NCBI GenBank assembly: GCA_002297935.1
Contig: DBLC01000089.1
Span: forward strand, 1,367-12,838
Direction of reading: 5' to 3'
DNA from: Dialister sp. UBA734
GTDB lineage: Bacteria; Bacillota; Negativicutes; Veillonellales; Dialisteraceae
DNA length: 11,472 nt
Shown: positions 6,311-11,472 of the stretch, one piece after another
Position numbering within the stretch: position 1 is the stretch's first letter
How the letters are laid out: each line of letters begins with the position of its first letter
Position numbers and translations under genes: made by a program
Notes under the pieces: model-generated
The model's database searches: none
Seen by the model: the letters and a program-made list of their open reading frames with translations, nothing else
What the model was told of the DNA's origin: nothing

Positions 6311-6459
6311 AAGGTTCTAAGGGTTCTGAAGGTTCTAAAGGTTTGTCGAATATGCCGATTGACGCTAGCGTATTCAGCTCGTTCGAGAACCCTAAGAACC
6401 CTAAGAACCCCTTAGTACCTTTAGAACCTTGTGTTACTTGAGTCACCTGAGCAACCTAT
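6311..6459. repeat. Family C inverted-array element (C3)
   Basis: The left arm from 6311 uses units of the type GGTTCTAAG; the right arm to 6430 uses GAACCCTAA and related units and is complementary to it with one small gap. The core (GACGCTAGCGTATTCAGCTC at 6361-6380) matches that of C2, although the arm units differ. After the right arm come TTGAGTCAC and CTGAGCAAC units ending in GAGCAACCTAT, 7 nt before the ATPase ribosome site. C2 and C3 occupy nearly the whole 404-base gap; only weak promoter-like sequence is seen between them. Confidence 0.8.
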
Positions 6460-6475
6460 ATAATATGGAGGATCC

Positions 6476-7237
6476 ATGAGCTTTATTGAAATGAAAAATA
6501 TCCGGAAGGATTTCGGCAAATTGACCATCCTTCACGGCGTAAATATGACATTGGAAAAAGGAGAAGTCATTTCCATCATCGGCCCGTCCGGCGCGGGGAA
6601 AAGTACGCTTCTCCGTTGTCTGAATCACCTGGAAACCATCCAGGGCGGTACCATCGTGGTGGATGGGGAAACCTTGGCGGAAGAAAAAGACGGGAAAGTG
6701 GTTTATGCGTCGGAAGCAAAGACGAAGGAAATTCTTGGCAAAATGGGCATGGTGTTCCAGTCGTTCAATCTATTTCCTCACATGACAGTGCTGGACAATA
6801 TCATGGCCGCTCCGATTTATGTGAAAGGCATGAAGAAAGAAGAAATACAGCCCATCGCCGAAGACCTGCTGAACAAAGTCGGTCTTTTGAACAAGAAAGA
6901 TATGTATCCTGGCAATCTGTCCGGCGGGCAGAAACAGCGTGTGGCTATCGCCCGTGCATTGGCTATGGATCCGGAAATCATGCTCTTTGACGAACCGACC
7001 TCTGCCCTGGACCCGGAACTGACCGGTGAAGTATTGAAAACCATTCAGCAGCTGGCGGATGAAAAAATGACCATGGCTATCGTAACCCACGAAATGGCTT
7101 TCGCCAAATCAGTGTCCGACAAGATTCTTTTCATGGTCGACGGCCGTGTGGAAGAAGAAGGCACCAGCGAAGAAGTCTTCGACCATCCGAAGAGCGATAG
7201 AACGAAAGCGTTCTTGAAATCCATTTTGAGAGCCTGA
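6476..7237 (+). CDS. Amino-acid ABC transporter ATP-binding protein (GlnQ type)
   Basis: A 253-residue cytoplasmic ATPase with every catalytic motif in place: Walker A GPSGAGKST (about residues 36-44), Q-loop VFQSFNLFPHMTVLDN, signature LSGGQKQRVAIARAL, Walker B IMLFDEPTSALDPE and the H-loop His in IVTHEM. The overall pattern is that of polar amino-acid importers. Two copies power import through the permease encoded upstream. GGAGG lies 4 nt before the ATG, a rather short spacing. A 14-residue insert between the first strands (TLAEEKDGKVVYASEAKTKE region) is common in this subfamily. It is the last gene of the importer set; a family A element begins 3 nt after its stop codon. Confidence 0.96.
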   Translation: MSFIEMKNIRKDFGKLTILHGVNMTLEKGEVISIIGPSGAGKSTLLRCLNHLETIQGGTIVVDGETLAEEKDGKVVYASEAKTKEILGKMGMVFQSFNLFPHMTVLDNIMAAPIYVKGMKKEEIQPIAEDLLNKVGLLNKKDMYPGNLSGGQKQRVAIARALAMDPEIMLFDEPTSALDPELTGEVLKTIQQLADEKMTMAIVTHEMAFAKSVSDKILFMVDGRVEEEGTSEEVFDHPKSDRTKAFLKSILRA

Positions 7238-7239
7238 AA

Positions 7240-7508
7240 CAGTGCGTAATGCGAAGTGCGTAGTGCGTAATGGTGGAAGGGGCGCAACACCATAATAAAG
7301 CGCCCCAATATCCCAACTTTTATACATGCAACGCAAAAGTATGAGAGAGCCAATCTTTCATGCTTTTTTGTCATGCAAAAATAAAAGATTTGATAATCTA
7401 TGCTGTTAATCATATAATGAGAGACACTTCGTTTTATAAAAATGCGGCGCTATATGAATTGTGCGCCGCTACCTTCATTACGCACTGCGCACTACGCATT
7501 ACGCACTG
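7240..7508. repeat. Family A inverted-array element (A3)
   Basis: Arms 7240-7287 and 7461-7508 are highly complementary and built from GCGTAAT, GCGAAGT and GCGTAGT heptamers. Each arm ends inward in a GC-rich mini-hairpin: GGGGCGC (7279-7285) with GCGCCCC (7300-7306), and GCGGCGC (7444-7450) with GCGCCGC (7463-7469). The central 130 nt are AT-rich and hold no B element. It fills the 302-base gap between the ATPase gene and the CHR pair; no gene is supported. Confidence 0.85.
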
Positions 7509-7539
7509 GAGATCGGTATCAGAAAAAAGGGGATATTAG

Positions 7540-8094
7540 ATGAAACTACTGATTGAGTTATTTCTCATTTTCGCCAAGATGGGGGCGGTCACGTTTGGCG
7601 GTGGGTATGCCATGCTGCCGATTTTGCAGCGGGAGATTGTGGAGAACAAGCACTGGGGCAGCGAGGAAGAATTGATGGATTACTACGCCCTGGGGCAGGT
7701 CACGCCGGGGATGATTGCAGTCAATGTGGCTACCTTTATTGGCTGCAAGCTGAAAGGGTTCTGGGGCGGCGTGTTCGCCACCTTGGGGGTCATCACGCCG
7801 TCTATGATTATCATCACAGTGATTGCTTTATTTCTGTCCCACTTTGAGGAAAATCCCTACGTGATTCATGCTTTCGCCGGCATCCGGGCTTGCGTGTGCG
7901 TGTTGATTCTCGATGCGGTGTTGAAATTGGGAAAGAAATCGGTGAAAGACACCCGCACCACGGTGATTTTCATTGCCATCCTTCTGATTGCTCTGTTTGC
8001 GCCGGTATCGCCGGTATTCTCTGTGGTGATTGCCGGATTGGCTGGCTATTTCCTGAAGCCCAAAGGAAATAAGAAAGGTGGTGCGTCCAAATGA
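7540..8094 (+). CDS. CHR-type (chromate) transporter, first half-size subunit
   Basis: A 184-residue membrane protein corresponding to one CHR domain. Family marks are FAKMGAVTFGGGYAMLPIL near the N-terminus (about residues 10-28), a YYALGQVTPGMIAVNVATFI block (about 48-67) and several hydrophobic helices after it. The ribosome site AGGGGA lies 6 nt before the ATG. It overlaps the next gene by 4 nt (ATGA), so the two half-size proteins are co-translated and presumably form a heterodimer, as known for short-chain CHR pairs. Known members of the ChrA family export chromate, but in an anaerobe without other metal-resistance genes nearby the physiological substrate is open. No regulator gene adjoins. 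Confidence 0.9.
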   Translation: MKLLIELFLIFAKMGAVTFGGGYAMLPILQREIVENKHWGSEEELMDYYALGQVTPGMIAVNVATFIGCKLKGFWGGVFATLGVITPSMIIITVIALFLSHFEENPYVIHAFAGIRACVCVLILDAVLKLGKKSVKDTRTTVIFIAILLIALFAPVSPVFSVVIAGLAGYFLKPKGNKKGGASK

Positions 8095-8654
8095 TGTGGC
8101 TCCAAATGTTTTGGGAATTTTTCAAAACCGGTCTCTTTGCGGTCGGCGGAGGCCTGGCAACCCTTCCTTTCTTGTATGATATTTCCGAACGAACCGGTTG
8201 GTTCACCGCGGAAGACATCGCCAATATGATTGCGATTTCTGAATCCACTCCGGGGCCTTTGGGGGTCAACATGGCAACCTACGCGGGCTTCCAAGCCTTG
8301 GGGGTTCCCGGCGGGATTTTCACCACCCTGTCTTTGACGGCGCCAGCATTGATTGTGATCACCGCCATTTATGCCATGCTCACCCGGTTCAGAGAATCCG
8401 ACACGGTGCAGCGCATTTTCTACGGCCTCCGTCCGGCTTCCACGGCCCTCATTGCTGCCGCTGGGTTGGGTGTAGCAAAAGTGGCTCTGCTGGATATGGA
8501 CCTGTACCACACCGCAGGCCTCACCCTTTCTTTGGTCAACTGGCCCAGCCTGCTGCTGGCGGTTGTCATTTTTGCAGCGTTAAAGAAATTCAAAAAACAC
8601 CCCATTTGGTACATCGCGGTCAGTGCGGCAGCGGGGATTGTTTTGGGACTGTAG
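8091..8654 (+). CDS. CHR-type (chromate) transporter, second half-size subunit
   Basis: A 187-residue membrane protein homologous to its upstream neighbour. The CHR marks recur: FFKTGLFAVGGGLATLPFLY (about residues 9-28), and IAISESTPGPLGVNMATYAG (about 47-66), the counterpart of the VTPGMIAVN block in the first subunit. Hydrophobic segments follow, and the chain ends in a helix ending IVLGL. Translation starts at the ATGA overlap with the first gene; AAAGGTGG about 9 nt upstream serves as ribosome site. A second ATG follows directly at 8094, so the start could be one codon later. The two subunits likely insert with opposite topology to form one transporter. Confidence 0.9.
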   Translation: MMWLQMFWEFFKTGLFAVGGGLATLPFLYDISERTGWFTAEDIANMIAISESTPGPLGVNMATYAGFQALGVPGGIFTTLSLTAPALIVITAIYAMLTRFRESDTVQRIFYGLRPASTALIAAAGLGVAKVALLDMDLYHTAGLTLSLVNWPSLLLAVVIFAALKKFKKHPIWYIAVSAAAGIVLGL

Positions 8655-8661
8655 TTTTGAA

Positions 8662-8900
8662 TAATGCGTAGTGCGAAGTGTGTAATGCGTAATGAAGGAA
8701 GGGGCGCATCAAATTATATAGCGCCCCAATACCCCTTTTTATAAAATAAGCAGTTAGCAGTCATAGATACGGCTAACTGCCTGCAAAAATCGGCGAGCCT
8801 ATAGAAACGGACTATGTTGATGGTGACTGTTTCGGAATAAGAGCAATTCGAGGCGCTCGCCGGCCACCATTACGCACTACGCATTACGCATTACGCACTG
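8662..8900. repeat. Family A inverted-array element (A4)
   Basis: The left arm (units TAATGCG, TAGTGCG, AAGTGTG, TAATGCG) begins 7 nt after the CHR stop codon, and the right arm 8863-8900 is its inverse. The left mini-hairpin is GGGGCGC (8701-8707) with GCGCCCC (8721-8727), followed a few bases later by TTTTT, so it might terminate transcription. GGCGAGC (8792-8798) pairs with GCTCGCC (8855-8861). The core holds a separate perfect hairpin. With the tig promoter this accounts for the 375-base gap. Confidence 0.85.
8750..8780. repeat. Perfect 9-bp hairpin in the core of A4
   Basis: GCAGTTAGC (8750-8758) pairs with GCTAACTGC (8772-8780) around a 13-nt loop. The AGTTAGC word recalls the CTGTTAGC word of the family D element before clpP, but the match is too short to assign it. 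Confidence 0.6.
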
Positions 8901-8914
8901 TTTAAATGAGAAAT

Positions 8915-8943
8915 TTGTATTTTCCAAAAGACTGTGATAAAAT
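8915..8943 (+). promoter_or_regulatory. Promoter of tig
   Basis: TTGTAT (8915-8920), a 17-nt spacer and TAAAAT (8938-8943) with a TGN extension (TGATAAAAT). It lies just outside the right arm of the family A element and gives a leader of about 80 nt. Confidence 0.6.
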
Positions 8944-8995
8944 ATAACTTGCGATTTGTCGTATTCTGTAAAAATAAAAGAATAGGTTCAATATT

Positions 8996-9010
8996 GTCGG
9001 AAAAACCGAC
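8996..9010 (+). promoter_or_regulatory. Leader hairpin immediately before the tig ribosome site
   Basis: GTCGG and CCGAC form a 5-bp GC-rich stem around AAAAA. It ends 2 nt before AAGGAGG (9013-9019), so it may stabilise the mRNA or affect ribosome access. No known regulatory RNA family is recognised. Confidence 0.4.
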
Positions 9011-9029
9011 TTAAGGAGGAATAATTTTT

Positions 9030-10511
9030 ATGAACGTAAAAGTAGAGGCACTGGATCAGCACAAGGTATCTCTGAACATCGAACTGCCGGCAGAAGCAGT
9101 ACAGAAAGGATTCAAGCAGGCTGTTGCTCGCATTGCAAACCAGGTAAGAATTCCTGGCTTCCGTAAGGGCAAAGCAAACCGCAAAATCCTGGAAATGCAT
9201 TTCGGCAAAGAAGCTATCGAAGCAGAAGCTAAAGATATCGTTATCAACGGTGCAATCAATGAAGCTATGCAGCAGGAAAAACTGATTCCTGTGACCCAGG
9301 CTGAAGTGAAGGAAGAAACCTTCTCCGAAAAAGACGGCGCTACCTTCACCGCTACCTTCGTTAAACGTCCAGAAGTAGAACTGGGCGACTACAAAGGTCT
9401 CGAAGCAGAACATGCTAACCCGGAAATCACCGATGACCAGGTCAATGAAGAACTGAAAAAAGCAGCTGAACAGAGCGCAAGACTGGAAAAAGCAGAAGAA
9501 GGCGCTATCCTCGCTAAAGGCGACTATGCTGTTATCGACTTCAAAGGCTTCATCGACGGAAAACCATTCGAAGGTGGCGAAGGCAAGACCTATCCACTGG
9601 AAATCGGTTCCCAGAGCTTTATCCCTGGCTTTGAAGAACAGCTGGAAGGCCACAAAGCAGGCGACGACGTAGAAGTTAAGGTTACTTTCCCGGAAACCTA
9701 CTTCGTAGACGCTCTGAAAGGCAAAGAAGCAGAATTCAAAGTACACGTAAACGACGTAAAACGTAAACAGCTCCCAGAACTGAACGATGAATTTGCAAAA
9801 TCCATCAGCCAGTTTGAAACCATGGATGAACTGAAAGCATCCATTAAACAGCAGATGCAGCTACACGCTATCCAGCAGGCTGAAGAAGCATACCATGAAG
9901 CACTGGTAGCACAGGCTGTAGCTAACGCAAAAGTAGATATTCCTCAGGAAATGGTAGAACAGCGCATCGACGAAATCGTTGAAGAAGTGAAGATGAACCT
10001 GGAATCCAGAGAAATGAAACTGGAAGACTACCTGAAGAACATCAACCAGACCGAAGAACAGTTCCGCAAGAACTATGAAAAGACCGCTGCTGAACAGGTT
10101 CGTCAGGGCCTCGTTCTCGAAGCTATCGCTGAAAAAGAAGATCTCCAGGTAACCAACCAGGACCTCTCCATGGAAGTATACAGCATGGCTCATCAGTTCA
10201 ACGCTGAACCAAAAGATGTCATGAAGATCATTAAGGAAGAAAACCGCGTAGGTATGCTGGTTGACTCCGTACTCCGCAAGAAAGCTGCTGCTTTCATCTA
10301 TGGCGCTGCTAAAAAAGCAGAAGCAGACAAAGCAGAAGCTGCTGCAGAAGAAGCACCGGCTACTGAAGAAGCTTCCAAAAGCGAAGAAGATCTGAACGCT
10401 ATGACCGTAAAAGACCTGAAAGCATACGCACAGGAAAAAGGCATCGCTCTGGAATCCAAAGCAAAGAAAGCTGAAATTATCGAAACCATTCTGGCTGCAG
10501 AAAAGAAATAA
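9030..10511 (+). CDS. tig: Trigger factor chaperone with extra C-terminal domain
   Basis: A 493-residue trigger factor, about 60 residues longer than the usual 430. Residues 1 to about 145 form the ribosome-binding domain with the diagnostic GFRKGK at 43-48. A FKBP-type prolyl isomerase domain follows (GDYAVIDFKGFIDGKPFEGG, then IPGFEEQLEGHKAGD). Then comes the helical substrate-cradling domain, to about residue 425. The surplus consists of an Ala/Glu/Lys-rich linker and a final helical module, LNAMTVKDLKAYAQEKGIAL plus about 20 residues, that resembles the SAP/HeH/Rho-N type of small nucleic-acid-binding fold; that resemblance is by eye. AAGGAGG lies 10 nt before the ATG. Codon use is strongly biased (GAA, CTG, AAA), as in highly expressed genes. 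Trigger factor meets nascent chains at the ribosome exit; its gene precedes clpP, as in many Firmicutes. Confidence 0.96.
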   Translation: MNVKVEALDQHKVSLNIELPAEAVQKGFKQAVARIANQVRIPGFRKGKANRKILEMHFGKEAIEAEAKDIVINGAINEAMQQEKLIPVTQAEVKEETFSEKDGATFTATFVKRPEVELGDYKGLEAEHANPEITDDQVNEELKKAAEQSARLEKAEEGAILAKGDYAVIDFKGFIDGKPFEGGEGKTYPLEIGSQSFIPGFEEQLEGHKAGDDVEVKVTFPETYFVDALKGKEAEFKVHVNDVKRKQLPELNDEFAKSISQFETMDELKASIKQQMQLHAIQQAEEAYHEALVAQAVANAKVDIPQEMVEQRIDEIVEEVKMNLESREMKLEDYLKNINQTEEQFRKNYEKTAAEQVRQGLVLEAIAEKEDLQVTNQDLSMEVYSMAHQFNAEPKDVMKIIKEENRVGMLVDSVLRKKAAAFIYGAAKKAEADKAEAAAEEAPATEEASKSEEDLNAMTVKDLKAYAQEKGIALESKAKKAEIIETILAAEKK

Positions 10512-10557
10512 TTTCACTTCAAAGAAAAATCCATAAGACCCGCTAGTCGGGGAAACA

Positions 10558-10587
10558 AAAGAGACGCGGGGAAACCAGCGTCTCTTT
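10558..10587 (+). terminator. Probable intrinsic terminator after tig
   Basis: AAAGAGACGC and GCGTCTCTTT form a perfect 10-bp stem around a 10-nt loop, about 45 nt after the tig stop codon. The T-run is short (TTTGTG), so termination may be incomplete and clpP could receive some readthrough. Confidence 0.7.
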
Positions 10588-10599
10588 GTGCACTTGACT

Positions 10600-10771
10600 A
10601 GTAGCTAGGGATTGGGGATTAGGAATTAGGAAATACTAGATCCCGCTAGTGTCACAGCTGCTAGCTGTTAGCTTCTGGCTTCTAGCCGGCTAGTAGCTAG
10701 CAGCTAATAGCTGTGACGCAGCAGAAATTAGGCTTTATTTCCTAATCCCTAGCTACTAATCCCTAATCCCT
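10600..10771. repeat. Family D inverted-array element (D3)
   Basis: Outer arms 10600-10633 (GTAGCTAGGGATTGGGGATT and onward) and 10738-10771 (TTTCCTAATCCCTAGCTACT and onward) are complementary. An inner pair, 10651-10672 with 10696-10717, begins and ends in GTCACAGCT and AGCTGTGAC and matches at 19 of 22 positions; all three differences are transitions that leave G-U pairing possible in RNA on one strand. It ends about 30 nt before the clpP start and fills most of the 288-base gap. Confidence 0.85.
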
Positions 10772-10799
10772 TTATAGTAAAGAAGAAAGGATGATATAT

Positions 10800-11405
10800 A
10801 TGGCATACGTACCGATCGTGGTAGAACAGACCGCTCGTGGCGAGCGTTCTTACGATATTTACTCCCGTCTGCTGAAAGACAGAATTATATTTCTGGATGG
10901 ACAGATTGAAGACCATATGGCCAATGTGATCATCGCACAGCTTCTTTTCCTGGAAGCGGAAGATCCGTCCAAAGACATTCATCTCTATATCAATAGCCCT
11001 GGCGGCGTTGTCACCGCTGGTCTGGCTATTTACGACACCATGCAGTATATCAAACCGGATGTGTCCACTATCTGCATTGGCTCCTGTGCTTCCATGGCCG
11101 CCGTGCTCCTGACCGCCGGCGCCGCTGGCAAGCGCTATGCCCTTCCCCATGCGAACGTGATGATTCACCAGCCATTGGGCGGCGTACAGGGACAGGCAAC
11201 GGAAATTGAAATTCACGCCAGAGAAATTCTTCGCCTCCGGGAAGAACTGAATGGCATCCTGGCCAAACACAGCGGACAGTCCCTGGAAACCATCCAGCAC
11301 GACACCGAAAGAGACAATTTCATGACCGCCCAGATGGCCAAAGACTATGGCCTCATCGACCATATTTTGACAAGAAATGAACTGGATGCGGTAAAGGGGA
11401 AATAG
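10800..11405 (+). CDS. clpP: ATP-dependent Clp protease proteolytic subunit
   Basis: A 201-residue serine protease with the complete triad at the standard places: Ser98 in GSCASMAA, His123 in MIHQPLGG and Asp172 in ERDNF. Other family blocks are DRIIFLDGQI (residues 27-36) and YINSPGG (63-69). The start at 10800 is preferred because AAGGA lies 8 nt upstream and MAYVPIVVEQ is the usual beginning; an in-frame ATG at 10791 touches the ribosome site and would add three residues. ClpP assembles as two stacked heptamers and works with Clp ATPases such as ClpX to degrade proteins. I see no CtsR-type operator upstream; instead the leader is occupied by a family D element. A promoter could lie within it, but none is convincing. 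Confidence 0.97.
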   Translation: MAYVPIVVEQTARGERSYDIYSRLLKDRIIFLDGQIEDHMANVIIAQLLFLEAEDPSKDIHLYINSPGGVVTAGLAIYDTMQYIKPDVSTICIGSCASMAAVLLTAGAAGKRYALPHANVMIHQPLGGVQGQATEIEIHAREILRLREELNGILAKHSGQSLETIQHDTERDNFMTAQMAKDYGLIDHILTRNELDAVKGK

Positions 11406-11436
11406 TAAGTAGCCATTCATTACTATTTTCTGAAAA

Positions 11437-11472
11437 AGTGCGTAGTGAGTAGTGCGTAGTGCGTAGTGGTGG
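11437..11472. repeat. Family A left arm (A5), cut by the window end
   Basis: Heptamers of the TAGTGCG type begin 31 nt after the clpP stop codon and end in GTAGTGGTGG at the window edge, the same inward end as the left arms of A1 and A3. The rest of the element, including its right arm, should lie just outside. Confidence 0.75.

Noticed and set aside
6438..6464. Promoter TTGAGT to TATAAT directly before the ATPase gene
   Set aside because: The spacing is only 15 nt and transcription would start inside the ribosome site; the TTGAGT belongs to the family C array.
7240..8900. Composite transposon carrying the CHR genes
   Set aside because: No transposase, no target duplication is visible, and identical A elements flank many other genes in the window.
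9030..10511. Minus-strand frames across tig (for example 8988-9746 and 9861-10517)
   Set aside because: They are Phe/Cys/Ser-rich mirror frames produced by the strongly biased GAA and AAA codons of tig.

Overview
The window reads as a chromosomal segment of a low-to-mid GC Gram-positive-lineage bacterium with strong AGGAGG-type ribosome sites and sigma-A promoters. The gene content, the two-gene chromate-type transporter, the tig-to-clpP order and the unusually repeat-filled intergenic gaps suggest a gut anaerobe of the Negativicutes, perhaps Acidaminococcus or a relative. This placement is an inference from style and was not tested by any search.

Layout. A LysR regulator (94-972, +) faces a two-gene minus-strand unit: a calcineurin-like metallophosphoesterase (2348-1635) translationally coupled to an unrecognised 77-residue protein (1642-1409). 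Next is a minus-strand GalT/HIT-like protein (3407-2643), divergent from a polar amino-acid ABC importer. The importer is encoded as lipoprotein binding protein (3941-4756), permease (5424-6071) and ATPase (6476-7237). A split CHR-type transporter pair follows (7540-8094 and 8091-8654, overlapping by 4 nt). The right end holds the proteostasis pair tig (trigger factor, with an unusual C-terminal extension, 9030-10511) and clpP (10800-11405). There are no tRNA or rRNA genes, CRISPR arrays or transposases.

About 30 percent of the window is non-coding, which is high for a bacterium. Every gap longer than 250 bp is occupied by inverted-repeat elements whose arms are degenerate tandem arrays of very short units. 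I recognise four families: A, heptamers of the type GCGTAAT/GCGTAGT; B, decamers ATAACCTTAT with AAAAGGTTATCATTCT-type ends; C, nonamers such as GAACCCTAA or CTCAGGTNR; and D, heptamers GGGATTA and CTAGTAG. Each has a left array, a core and a complementary right array. Elements are nested: A encloses B at two loci, and D-like sequence at one. A arms abut stop codons, while C and D arms end just upstream of ribosome sites. These elements are the most unusual content here.

Working together: the ABC genes form one importer although long repeat blocks separate them. A candidate promoter lies before the binding-protein gene and another before the permease, and a small hairpin follows the binding-protein gene, so differential expression within the set is likely. 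Trigger factor folds nascent chains and ClpP degrades failed ones; they sit together as in many Firmicutes, with clpX possibly following outside the window.
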